Source of the DNA: Planctomycetaceae bacterium
Lineage (GTDB): Bacteria > Planctomycetota > Planctomycetia > Pirellulales > Thermoguttaceae
DNA length: 33,421 nucleotides
Assembly (NCBI GenBank): GCA_009776995.1
Contig: WRMR01000002.1
Location: 1-33,421, forward strand
Direction: 5' to 3'
The position numbers were made by a program, and so were the translations under genes. Shown here one piece after another: positions 1-7,218 of this stretch (position 1 is the first letter of the stretch; each line of letters opens with the position of its first letter). The notes under the pieces were generated by a model. The model did no database searches. It was not told where the DNA came from and saw nothing but the letters and a program-made list of their open reading frames with translations.

Positions 1-104
1 ACCGACGGGTCCCACTTCGGCACCAGCACGTCGCTCGGACGACGCACACAGCCCCGGCTTTCAAAAAATTCAAGATACTTTTCGCGGAGTTCGTTCGTTT
101 GCAT
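1..104 (-). CDS. alaS: Alanyl-tRNA synthetase, N-terminal 34 codons (runs off left edge)
   Basis: The minus-strand frame starting at the ATG complementary to 102-104 reads [19 protein letters not shown] and continues through [11 protein letters not shown] to the window edge. This is the class II alanyl-tRNA synthetase N-terminus, which charges tRNA-Ala. It lies 25 bp downstream of the DUF4276 gene on the same strand, so it may be read from the same transcript. An almost identical sequence lies at 2215-2318, with three differences in 104 bases, one of them changing Q2 to K2. That second copy is truncated, so this left copy is presumed to be the functional gene. Only its start is visible and intactness cannot be verified here. 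Confidence 0.85.
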   Translation of the reverse strand, partial: MQTNELREKYLEFFESRGCVRRPSDVLVPKWDPS

Positions 105-129
105 GGGTTATGGCTTGATATGATGCTTG

Positions 130-828
130 TTATTGTTGGTGCAAGTTTGGCTTCAGTTGTTCCAGTTTTTTCAACCACTCGTCAAAATGCGGACATTTGC
201 TCCTGATGGCATTGATGCCGATTCTTTCGACTGTGTTGACTCCGGCGATCGGTTTATTGTAATCGGCGATGATTTTGAGTATCCGCTTTGATGGTGCCGT
301 TTCTTCACCCTCATCAATCAACTCCGGATTGTTTTTGATGTTTTTCTCGTCCAACACTCGATTGAGTTTTTCGATTTTTGATTCCATGTCGGGATACTCA
401 AACACCAATTGTCCCGGTTCAACAAAAATCATCGCTTCAAATTCATGTAACTGAATATATGGTATAAAACGGTTGTCGCCGACATCATCGGCAAGAGCGT
501 TTTCAAACTGTTTTACCCTTTGATAAGAATCAATGATCATTTGTAATTCGGAAAATCCCGGAAAATCCATTGGCAACGCATACAAATCGAACATCGTTGT
601 AAAACAATGCCCGGCTCCATGATGTTGTTTGAGGCGGCGTACAATATCTTTTTTGACTTTTTGATAATTACCCAAACCACCTTTATAACGTCTTCCCCGA
701 CTCAAATCTTTGCTTGTCATAACCAGGGAAGTATCAACACAATAATCGTAGCCGAGATAAGGGGCAAGGAGATGATCGACAAAACGTTTTTCGGTCTGAC
801 CTTCGGCGATTACATGGAGGTAAATCAT
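130..828 (-). CDS. DUF4276 family protein (TOPRIM-like), partner of the upstream ATPase
   Basis: The ORF track starts at 873, but the better start is the internal ATG at 828 (protein MIYLHVIAEGQTEKRFV). It overlaps the ATPase stop by ATGA and has a strong GGGAGGG Shine-Dalgarno a few bases upstream. That gives 232 residues. The start matches DUF4276: an acidic EGQTE motif after the first beta-strand, an FDLYALPMDFPG motif in the middle, and a QLHEFEAMIF motif with two Glu residues. These acidic positions resemble the metal-binding residues of TOPRIM nuclease domains (OLD, DUF4435/AriB). The family is commonly found beside AAA15 ATPases. The inferred role is the nuclease or effector half of an ATPase-controlled defence module. 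Chemistry and target are not established from sequence. Confidence 0.8.
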   Translation of the reverse strand: MIYLHVIAEGQTEKRFVDHLLAPYLGYDYCVDTSLVMTSKDLSRGRRYKGGLGNYQKVKKDIVRRLKQHHGAGHCFTTMFDLYALPMDFPGFSELQMIIDSYQRVKQFENALADDVGDNRFIPYIQLHEFEAMIFVEPGQLVFEYPDMESKIEKLNRVLDEKNIKNNPELIDEGEETAPSKRILKIIADYNKPIAGVNTVERIGINAIRSKCPHFDEWLKKLEQLKPNLHQQ

Positions 829-1961
829 GGTTGCCCTCCCAGAATATTCTTCTCCCAGAGTTCGGAAAGACAATAATCTTCAATCCAATCGTTGAGTTCC
901 CCTGAATTTAACCGCTTCAATATGCTGCACTGGTTGCGTTTATCTCGTTCGGCAACGATAATATCTTCAGGCGCAAACTCGTCTAAAAGTCGTGGCGATT
1001 GCGTGGCCAGAATCACCTGGCAATGTTGGGATGCTGTTTGCACCATTCCAGCCAATGCGCCGACCGCTGCCGGGTGCAATCCCAGTTCGGGCTCGTCAAT
1101 AATGAGCAAATTCGGAAGCAAATCCGGCGGTTGCAACAAAAGCGTTGCCAGTGCCATAAACCGCAACGTACCGTCGGAAATTTGATGTGGCCCGAAAACG
1201 TACTCGCTCCCTTTTTCCCGCCAGTTGAGCATCGTTATATTGGGGTAAAACGGCGACGGTTCCAAAGCAAAATCGCCAAACAACGGAAAGATATTTCTTA
1301 TCCACTGGACGATGCGTTTGTAGTAAGGCAAATAGGACTCTGCGGACTTCATTCCCAAAAGATAGGCCGCGAGGTTGCCGCCATCGGAATATAAGTAATA
1401 ATTGTTTCCTGTTGATGTCTTGTTTCGAATGTATGACTTTGCTGTCGTATCATGAAACTGATAAACTTGGCATTTTTTCAATATCATGCCCATAATACGG
1501 AGCGAGTTGGTTTGTTTTGCGTCATCACTTAATAATTTCGATTCTTTATGTCCGACGCCAAGATCAATTTTTTTGTGTGACGTTCCAGGCTTGAGACGAT
1601 AAGTTGTGTTTTCTTCTGTGAAAATCAACGTATCCGGGCTCGCATGAGCAAGTCGAAAAAAATAAGCATTCTCTTTGTTTTTTTCATCTCGAAAATCAAG
1701 AGCCCCTTCAAGGATTGGTGTTTTTTTGAAACCATAATGCAAAAGCGAATTCGCTCCACCTTGCTGCCCGATGTATTCTTGTAATGCTCCAGTCGTCATC
1801 ATATTGAGCATTTTAAAAAACGAAATGAAGTTGCTTTTTCCAGCACCATTAGCTCCGATAAGAATATTGATGTCACCAAACATCACTTCCAAAGGTTCAT
1901 TTCCAGGAAAAGACTTGTAACCGCCAATGGTGATTTTCTTTAATTTTGTTATCATATCCAA
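825..1961 (-). CDS. AAA15/OLD-type ATPase of a two-gene defence-like module
   Basis: This is a 378-residue SMC/ABC-like ATPase. Near the N-terminus it has FGDINILIGANGAGKSNF (Walker A). Later come the signature-like QISDGTLRFMALATLLL, Walker B LLIIDEPELGLHP, and an ILATQSPRLLDEF sensor/H-loop-like segment. These are the hallmarks of AAA_15/AAA_21 ATPases found in OLD, Gabija and PARIS systems. The listed start is a TTG at 1961 with GGAG seven bases upstream; an ATG two codons in (1955) is the alternative. It is translationally coupled by ATGA to DUF4276. The likely role is a sensor or scaffold ATPase that controls its partner; this is inferred from architecture. All nucleotide-binding motifs look intact, so the module may be functional. 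Confidence 0.85.
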   Translation of the reverse strand: MDMITKLKKITIGGYKSFPGNEPLEVMFGDINILIGANGAGKSNFISFFKMLNMMTTGALQEYIGQQGGANSLLHYGFKKTPILEGALDFRDEKNKENAYFFRLAHASPDTLIFTEENTTYRLKPGTSHKKIDLGVGHKESKLLSDDAKQTNSLRIMGMILKKCQVYQFHDTTAKSYIRNKTSTGNNYYLYSDGGNLAAYLLGMKSAESYLPYYKRIVQWIRNIFPLFGDFALEPSPFYPNITMLNWREKGSEYVFGPHQISDGTLRFMALATLLLQPPDLLPNLLIIDEPELGLHPAAVGALAGMVQTASQHCQVILATQSPRLLDEFAPEDIIVAERDKRNQCSILKRLNSGELNDWIEDYCLSELWEKNILGGQP

Positions 1962-1981
1962 TCAGCAACTCCGCCTAAACG

Positions 1982-2013
1982 ATTTTATTTTTGGTCTTAA
2001 TTTGTATTGTCAA
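1982..2013 (-). promoter_or_regulatory. Possible promoter for the ATPase/DUF4276 module
   Basis: On the minus strand a perfect TTGACA (complement of 2008-2013) is followed by a very AT-rich stretch (AAAATAAAAT) before the ATPase start. It lies in the short spacer between the truncated alaS fragment and the ATPase. The -10 is poorly defined at standard spacing, so this is tentative. The module could instead be read through from the alaS promoter. Confidence 0.3.
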
Positions 2014-2042
2014 ACTGTCCACAGAAGGAATTTTTTGTGACA

Positions 2043-2318
2043 TTAAATTCTGCCGAGCATTTCGAAAAACGTGTGATGGTACGCCGTGCGTCCGACGTTG
2101 TCGATGTCGCCGGTTCGCAGGCATTTCTGGCAGGTCGTCGTACGGGTGAACTCCAGTTTGCAACGACCGAGAAAATGGTCTTTGAACTGGTTCATCCCCG
2201 CCGGCGTGAACAACACCGACGGGTCCCATTTCGGCACCAGCACGTCGCTCGGACGACGCACACAGCCCCGGCTTTCAAAAAATTCAAGATACTTTTCACG
2301 GAGTTCGTTCGTTTTCAT
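2043..2318 (-). pseudogene. alaS: Truncated duplicate of the alaS 5' end (91 codons)
   Basis: The minus-strand frame starts [19 protein letters not shown] and continues [15 protein letters not shown] to [11 protein letters not shown] and a stop. It aligns with the first ~90 residues of alanyl-tRNA synthetase and breaks exactly in the conserved FFEMLGNxSFGDYFK block, after GGC A. The rest of the aminoacylation domain, the tRNA-binding part, the editing domain and the C-Ala domain are missing, so it cannot be an active enzyme. The sequence overlapping the window's left-end alaS start is 101/104 identical. Upstream of the ATG similarity falls, but a GCTTGTT block 17-20 bp upstream is shared, so the copied segment probably included part of the leader. 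It lies directly upstream of the ATPase gene on the same strand. Confidence 0.88.
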
Positions 2319-2371
2319 GAGTGGATGTGATTGAAGCTTGTTTGATTGATGTCTTATAAATTGGTAACTTT

Positions 2372-2485
2372 TTACTTATTGCCTTTTGCTTGATTACGCA
2401 GCTTGCAAAGCATTTGGCAATTTTTGACGTCCGTCGTGCCGCCTTTGCTCCATGCCGTTACATGATCGGCGTCCATATCCTTCAT
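2372..2485 (-). pseudogene. HNH endonuclease C-terminal remnant
   Basis: A minus-strand frame, shifted relative to the methylase ORF, reads MDADHVTAWSKGGTTDVKNC followed by [14 protein letters not shown] and a stop. This fits the C-terminal HNH (beta-beta-alpha metal) core: DH, W..GG.T, NCQMLC, N..K. Only about 37 codons remain, joined directly to the methylase fragment. It is too short for the ORF track. It is best explained as the tail of the restriction endonuclease that once followed the methylase. The DH and final N..K residues are present, but a stand-alone protein this small is unlikely to act as a nuclease. Confidence 0.72.
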
Positions 2486-2948
2486 CTCTCAGTTTTTTTA
2501 CCTCTTCGCTTCGAAAATCCCCATCGCCTTTCAGTCGGGTGAGATGGTTTCTATCACTGGCAAGAAGCAATTCCACATCGGCCAAGTCCACCGCTCCATC
2601 GCGATTCAGGTCAGGAATTTCCGTGATTTCAATTTTGTGTGGATTTCTTGTGGTTTTATTGTCTTCGCTTTCATCGTCAAATAAAGAAAGCTGCGTGTTG
2701 GCAATGGGAGAGCCGGCGTAGCAGGTGGCAATCAGTTTTTTGAGCTGAAACTCGCCAAATTTCAAAGCAAAATACTTGAAAAACTTGCTTTCGTAAGGAT
2801 CGTCGCAAGGGCATAAAACCGTTTTGTCCCGGAAAACATCGGGATCGAACTCCTGGTACGCCTGAACCTCTCTTTCGATGTCCGCCCACTGCGTATAGAA
2901 TTCATCGTTCTTGGCGTTTTTCGCCTGCGTTAAATTCTTGTTCGCCAT
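2394..2948 (-). pseudogene. EcoRI-family adenine methylase, 5' remnant fused to HNH tail in the wrong frame
   Basis: The ORF track begins at 3005. The family-typical start is the ATG at 2948 (MANKNLTQAKNAKNDEFYTQ). The protein then follows the EcoRI-type adenine-specific methyltransferase pattern: a KTVLCPCDDPYESKFFKYF motif, a YAGSP segment, a DLNRDGAVDLADVELLL loop, and GDGDFRSEEVKKLRDE. In this family the catalytic NPPF motif follows immediately, but here the homology ends abruptly around 2486. The frame continues as GYGRRSCNGMEQ, an out-of-frame reading of an HNH endonuclease tail, and stops at 2394. A deletion between the methylase and the adjacent HNH gene explains both halves. Without NPPF it should not methylate DNA. 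Confidence 0.78.
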
Positions 2949-3133
2949 GATTGACTTATTCTCCCGTACAAAATCTTTTTCTATTTCCTGCCGATGGCGG
3001 AACATAAATCATTGTACTCTCCCTTCACGTTTTCGATAGAGACGGTTGCCAGGAGTTTTGCCGTGTCACTAAGAACTCGCACAGAAATAACATGGTTTTT
3101 TCCGCTCGTTTTTCTGCGCGAGTCCCTGGATTT

Positions 3134-3226
3134 CTTTTTTTAGCGCGAACCACGTCAACCATCCCGAAATACACGAAAAACATTTCTATATTTCACGATA
3201 TTATGAGTGGTTCGCGTCAAAAAAAG
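3134..3226. repeat. 93-bp segment bounded by 20-bp imperfect inverted repeats
   Basis: Left arm 3134-3153 (C, seven T, AG, CGCGAACCAC) and right arm 3207-3226 (GTGGTTCGCG, TC, seven A, G) are inverted repeats matching at 18 of 20 positions, with ~53 AT-rich bases between. This lies in the 326-bp gap between the EEP-like gene and the methylase remnant. It could be a bidirectional terminator (the T and A runs are on the outer ends), an operator, or a small MITE-like element. No further gene was seen in the gap. Confidence 0.5.
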
Positions 3227-3331
3227 AGCCGGAAAGAATGTCAACTTGAAATCGGGGATGAGCCATCCCCTTTTACGAAATCCCGATTGTGCAAATATTT
3301 CACTGCAATGGAATATATTTCCGATCAGATT

Positions 3332-4354
3332 TCATTGAGGCGGGAGTGCTTCAAAAACGCTGAAATCCGTACAAATGGGAAAGTGTCTGGCGATGGAAGC
3401 CGCTTCGGACAGTTTCAAGTCGAATAACTTAATGAAATCCACCTGTCTGGTATTACCGATACATTCCACGTGAATGACGGTGCGCATTCGGTCAAAAACG
3501 ATGTTTGTCGTCGAATCCATCCCGTCAATGGTCGTTGTCACGTTATCGTGCGCTATTGCCATATACGGAACATCGCACAGGGACTGGATTTGTTGCACAG
3601 GCAACCCGAAATTCCCCAGCATGATGACGTCATCTTCCGTCGGGTCGTCATCCCGAACCTGGCGGAAAACCCGGCCAAGAACCTTCGTTTCAATCTCTTT
3701 TCTGTCATCGGGAATCTTGACATTGACCAAATTGAAAGTAAACGCTTTTTCCGGAGGGGGCTGTACTGCACAAAACAGGGCTACCAACGGTCGGTAGGAG
3801 AGGGACGACTCAACGATTTCACGGGTTTTGTCCGGGTCATACTTGACCGTTTCCGTGTTGAAAAGAAACGCAACATATTCGGGCACATTTCCGATATGAT
3901 TCGGAATGACGTAAGCGTACTTTTTTCCTTTGGCGTTGATTCGGCGGATGATTTCATCCAGCGGCCGCGTTGTCTGCGCAACTCCCTGGACTGCAATCAG
4001 GTCGAACAGGGCGATGACGTCGGAAATTTGTTGCGCCCTTGTGTCATCCGTCAGTTTCTCAACATTGAGCGGCGTCAAATCCCATGTCGCAATCGACATG
4101 GTGGTCATCGGTGTCACTTCATTCGTCGCAGTTGGTTGTGGTGACGGTTGTGCAGTTTCGCTGTCCACCGCGTTCTGCGGCGGAGGATTATCCAACGGTG
4201 TTTTTTCACCGCGCCGGGCGAAAACGATCCCTTGATCCTGATCGAAACGAATTTGAAAATTTTTCCAAAAATAGAACCCGCCAATGATAATCACTACAAA
4301 AATGACCGGCCAGGGTAATGAGAACTTTTTTTTCGCTTGATCTTCGTCTGCCAT
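3332..4354 (-). CDS. Membrane-anchored EEP (DNase I-like) domain protein with degenerate active site
   Basis: 340 residues. Residues 14-30 form one hydrophobic helix (PWPVIFVVIIIGGFYFW). A Pro/Thr-rich linker follows to ~85, then an endonuclease/exonuclease/phosphatase-like domain: MSIATWDLTPLN (~86-97), FDLIAVQGV (~117-125), YVAFLFNTETVKYD (~160-173), NLVNVKIP, VIMLGNFG (~243-250), TTNIVFD and IARHFPI (~321-327). In active family members these blocks read WN, QE, GDFN and SDHxP; here they read WD, QG, GNFG and ARHFP. Most metal and catalytic residues are therefore replaced, although the fold signature remains. A binding or structural role outside the membrane is more likely than nuclease activity. 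It lies downstream of two tatA genes on the same strand and may share their transcript. Confidence 0.65.
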   Translation of the reverse strand: MADEDQAKKKFSLPWPVIFVVIIIGGFYFWKNFQIRFDQDQGIVFARRGEKTPLDNPPPQNAVDSETAQPSPQPTATNEVTPMTTMSIATWDLTPLNVEKLTDDTRAQQISDVIALFDLIAVQGVAQTTRPLDEIIRRINAKGKKYAYVIPNHIGNVPEYVAFLFNTETVKYDPDKTREIVESSLSYRPLVALFCAVQPPPEKAFTFNLVNVKIPDDRKEIETKVLGRVFRQVRDDDPTEDDVIMLGNFGLPVQQIQSLCDVPYMAIAHDNVTTTIDGMDSTTNIVFDRMRTVIHVECIGNTRQVDFIKLFDLKLSEAASIARHFPICTDFSVFEALPPQ

Positions 4355-4481
4355 GACATCAGAACCGGAGATTTTTTACCCGCTGAAAAAACTCACAAAA
4401 AAGATTGGACTGGACACAACTGAACACAATAGCAAAAATACCGCCTGCTCCATTTTCTACCGCGTATTCCGCGTTGAAAAA

Positions 4482-4739
4482 TCACTCGGCAGGCGGTTCG
4501 AATTTGGGGGCGGAGGTTTCCTGCGGTGCCGGTTCAGGCACCGGAACGGGGTCGTCCTTGTCGACGGTTTTCGATGTTGTTTCGTCGAAAATCGTCTTTT
4601 TCGCCTCATTGCCCCATTCGTTCATGCCGCGCTGAAATTCGAGCAGACTTTTCCCGATGTCGCGTGCCATTTCCGGCAACTTGCCGCCGAAAAGCATCAC
4701 GCCAAGCAATAAAAGCACGATGATTGTCACAGGAGACAT
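4482..4739 (-). CDS. tatA: Twin-arginine translocase subunit TatA/TatE family
   Basis: 85 residues: one N-terminal transmembrane helix (TIIVLLLLGVMLFGG), the LFGG-hinge-LPEMARDIGKSL amphipathic helix typical of TatA/B, and a charged Pro/Glu-rich tail. TatA oligomers form the path for folded proteins with RR signal peptides across the cytoplasmic membrane. The start is supported by GAGGAG five bases upstream. It is the second of two adjacent paralogues on the same strand (66-bp spacing). The longer tail could suit a TatB-like role, but TatB features are not clear. Confidence 0.85.
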   Translation of the reverse strand: MSPVTIIVLLLLGVMLFGGKLPEMARDIGKSLLEFQRGMNEWGNEAKKTIFDETTSKTVDKDDPVPVPEPAPQETSAPKFEPPAE

Positions 4740-4805
4740 GGTTACTCCTCAAAGGAAACGATGGCGATCACAACGAGACCGACCTGACTTCGGTTCAAGT
4801 GGGAA

Positions 4806-5030
4806 TTATTCGTGCTTGTCAGACGCATCAACGGATTTTTCCGCCTTGGCAACGGCTTCGTTGATATCGTCTTCGATACCGGCAACTCCTTTTTTGAATT
4901 CCGTCACACTGCGTCCAAGTGAGCGCATAACACTCGGCAGTCGATTTCCGAACAACAGAAATGCAATCGCGGCAACGATAATCAGCGTTGTCGGACTCAT
5001 GGCTGGACCAAACGCAAAAAGCGGGCTCAT
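4806..5030 (-). CDS. tatA: Twin-arginine translocase subunit TatA/TatE family (second paralogue)
   Basis: 74 residues. A hydrophobic segment (TTLIIVAAIAFLLFGN) is followed by RLPSVMRSLGRSVTEFKKGV, the conserved LFG-x-x-x-LP hinge and F(K/R)KG amphipathic helix of TatA. A GAGAGG Shine-Dalgarno lies ~8 bases before the first ATG; the internal Met11 (MSPTTLI) would give a protein starting right at the helix and remains possible. It is first in a run tatA-tatA-EEP on the minus strand. No TatC is in the window. Confidence 0.85.
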   Translation of the reverse strand: MSPLFAFGPAMSPTTLIIVAAIAFLLFGNRLPSVMRSLGRSVTEFKKGVAGIEDDINEAVAKAEKSVDASDKHE

Positions 5031-5235
5031 ATTTTCAACCTCTCATATCACGGGGAACAGGGGAAATATTTCCAGAAAACACACGCTGTGGGCAAAAATA
5101 ACCAAAAAACCGCCATTTTAACGATTCGGCCATTTTGCCTACTGTTATTGTAAACGAATTGTCTTCAAGAGTCAAACCGATGTGGAAAAAAAGATGGTTT
5201 TTTCTTGAAAAATCTGGTGAGGCTACTCTGGAACA

Positions 5236-5260
5236 GCGCGTGACAGGCTGACGCGGCGAA
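5236..5260. repeat. Dispersed palindromic repeat, CGCGT(C/G)ACAGG-TGACGCGGC family, copy 1
   Basis: GCGCGTGACAGGCTGACGCG followed by GCGAA is a short imperfect palindrome. Near-identical copies are at 12065-12090 and, inverted, at 14133-14156, each outside coding sequence. Here it is followed by a GC-rich hairpin (CCCCGC...GCGGGG) at about 5268-5290. It is in the 453-bp non-coding stretch 5031-5483, whose left half is AT-rich tatA upstream sequence. Confidence 0.6.
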
Positions 5261-5329
5261 ACTCTTCACCCCGCATCCAAGACGCGGGGCGAAACTGTCC
5301 CAAGCCAATCATTTGGTATTTTAAGCAGG

Positions 5330-5410
5330 ACAGCAACCGGGAACGTAAGTGACCGGTTCAACGGTAGCGCACCCGAAAAACCCGTCGCTTACGCTCCGGG
5401 CTGCTGTTTT
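5330..5410. repeat. Long palindromic repeat, CAGCaaCCGGGAACG family, copy 1
   Basis: The left arm ACAGCAACCGGGAACGTAAG pairs with the right arm CTTACGCTCCGGGCTGCTGT at 17 of 20 positions around a ~40-base loop. Related elements occur at 18390-18460 and 20786-20921, with a lone arm at 32816-32833. All are intergenic and near gene 3' ends, as REP-like elements often are. It sits just downstream of the GH29 gene end (5484, minus strand). Confidence 0.7.
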
Positions 5411-5483
5411 AAAACTTCACTTTCCTGACGTTGTGCGGTAGAGTCCGGTCAGACCTCCGAACGGTTGACAGCGAGGCGGGGTT

Positions 5484-6962
5484 TTATGGGGTCGTCGACG
5501 GTTCGTACACTTCCACTTCGGCAACCGACATTTGCGTTCCCGGTTGATCGGGACCGTCCGGTTTGTGTGCGCGAACACGAATCCATCGGGATTCCTTCGG
5601 TTCGAACTTCAGATCAAGGCTTTCGCCTTTCTGATCAGTGAACCGTCCCAGGGAAGTTTCCCGGTTTTGAGGATCGACGACACATACCTCCAGATCGGTC
5701 GCATAGCCGGAGCCGAAGTGAACGACAACCCGGGAAATCGTCACCGGTTCCAAAAGATCGATTTCGTAAGTCCACGCCCAATTGCCGGCCCCGATGGCCG
5801 TGGTTCTCCGGTTCCCATCGTTTCCGTATCGGGCGGCATGGACCGGTCCCACGCTTGGAATCAGAAAACGCTGACCGTCGTTGCTTTTCAGCGCAGCGGG
5901 TTTCCTCCAGGCGATATTGTTCGCCGGAATCGCTTTGCCTTCCTTCCAGGCATAACGAATGGCGTCCAACGCGGCGATGTTTTGCCGCAACGGTTTCAAA
6001 ACCTCGAGTTGCGAACGGTCCATTTCGCCGTCGCGGTACAACAGCACGTCGATGGACACGACGCCGCCGAGCGAATTGACCTGCCAGACATATTCCGCCA
6101 GTTCCTGCTTGCCTTGACAGGTTCCCGGCTGGCCCCAACTGGCGGAGATGTTGCCCGCACTGGTGCCAAGAAAAGAGAGAATGTGCCACTGTGTCCCGTC
6201 AAGAAAACGACCGTTCGGCGGAAACAACTCGAACGAATTCATCTCGCCCGCCGTGAAATCGTCATGAACCGAATAGGCACGCATCTCCACGCCGGGGTTG
6301 AAAGCAAGAATCCGCTCCGGGTATCCAGCCCGCAGCCCCTCAGCGAAAATCCCAAGCAGGTGATCATTGTAACCAATGAATTCATAAGAACCATCAACCC
6401 AGTACCCTTTGATCTTGTCTTTGTAGCGCTCCCCATATTCGGCGGCGACGGAAGCCCATTTTCGCACAAATTCCTCTTGAACGGGAAAAGAGATGCTCAA
6501 CCCCTGGCGGGCTTTCGGATCGTCAACGGCGGAGTCCCCGGTGAAGTAGAGCATCAGGTCGATTCCCCGTTTGTTCAAGGCTTGATAAAGCTCTTCGATC
6601 AAATCCCGGCCGGCACAGGCTTCCCCTGTTTGATAACCGGTCAATTGATTAAAGGTCTCGTTCGGGGCGATCAAGAACCGTTCTCGTTGCAAGACCGTGA
6701 AGATGACGTAACCGGCTCCGGTTTCCTTCATCCGGTCGGCGAACAGTTCGACGTTAAATTCGTTGACGCATTCGTCCCAGGACGTTGACTTGCCGAGGCT
6801 GGCGACGTGTTCGGGATTGTTTTGAAGTTTGTTCAAATAATGAACGAATACACCATAACCGTGTTTCACGAACCAATCGGTCCGCTCCGGTTGCGGTTCC
6901 CGTGCAAAAGTTGCCACGCTGACGAAGGCCATCAACACGATCGAAAAAATAAAATGTTTCAT
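5484..6962 (-). CDS. Secreted GH29-like alpha-L-fucosidase with C-terminal discoidin (F5/8 C) domain
   Basis: 492 residues. A signal peptide is clear (MKHFIFSIVLMAFVSVATFA). Residues ~28-330 follow the GH29 barrel: WFVKHGYGVFVHY, FADRMKETGAGYVIFTV, RDLIEELYQALNKRGIDLMLYF and GYWVDG (~186-191), whose Asp occupies the position of the GH29 nucleophile. Conserved GH29 trp/his positions vary, so substrate specificity is uncertain. The C-terminal ~130 residues (WAWTYEIDLLEPVTISRVVVHFGSG...SRWIRVRAHKPDG) look like an F5/8-type C / CBM32 carbohydrate-binding domain. It probably acts outside the cytoplasm on fucosylated glycans. It appears to be a single-gene unit with an extended -10 motif about 75 bp upstream. 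Confidence 0.78.
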   Translation of the reverse strand: MKHFIFSIVLMAFVSVATFAREPQPERTDWFVKHGYGVFVHYLNKLQNNPEHVASLGKSTSWDECVNEFNVELFADRMKETGAGYVIFTVLQRERFLIAPNETFNQLTGYQTGEACAGRDLIEELYQALNKRGIDLMLYFTGDSAVDDPKARQGLSISFPVQEEFVRKWASVAAEYGERYKDKIKGYWVDGSYEFIGYNDHLLGIFAEGLRAGYPERILAFNPGVEMRAYSVHDDFTAGEMNSFELFPPNGRFLDGTQWHILSFLGTSAGNISASWGQPGTCQGKQELAEYVWQVNSLGGVVSIDVLLYRDGEMDRSQLEVLKPLRQNIAALDAIRYAWKEGKAIPANNIAWRKPAALKSNDGQRFLIPSVGPVHAARYGNDGNRRTTAIGAGNWAWTYEIDLLEPVTISRVVVHFGSGYATDLEVCVVDPQNRETSLGRFTDQKGESLDLKFEPKESRWIRVRAHKPDGPDQPGTQMSVAEVEVYEPSTTP

Positions 6963-7031
6963 GGGAGTTTAATCCTTGATTCTTGTTGTTGAATCGTTTT
7001 CGGAATCCGTAATTCTCCAGCCAACCTTGTC

Positions 7032-7040
7032 ATTCTACCA
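7032..7040 (-). promoter_or_regulatory. Extended -10 motif upstream of the GH29 gene
   Basis: The minus strand reads TGGTAGAAT about 70 bp before the GH29 start. The same TGG(TATAAT-like) pattern precedes hrpA, the TIM-barrel gene, the type ISP remnant and the DUF5010 gene. The rest of 6963-7218 shows no convincing gene. Confidence 0.4.
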
Positions 7041-7218
7041 AAAATCCCTGCCGGGAAAACCTTTACTATACCGTACTCCGCCACAAACCGGTCGTTTATG
7101 AAGACCTGAAGTCTTATGTGTATGCCTGGATAATTTCTGAAAAATCCATAAAATCCATTTTGTGGCAGGGTTATGTACACCTCATGTGTCTCGTGTTCCG
7201 ATTCAGTGAAAGGCACGC

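Noticed and set aside
2603-2653. Dockerin-like DLNRDGAVDLADVELLL segment as evidence for a dockerin domain
   Set aside because: It lies inside the EcoRI-type methylase sequence where family members carry a similar DLNxDGAxxLxDVE loop, so it is not a separate dockerin.
5532-6788. 418-aa plus-strand ORF
   Set aside because: Antisense shadow of the GH29 gene, which has a signal peptide and family motifs on the other strand.
6959-7216. 85-aa minus-strand ORF upstream of the GH29 gene
   Set aside because: It overlaps the GH29 start and the promoter-like motif and has no recognisable features.
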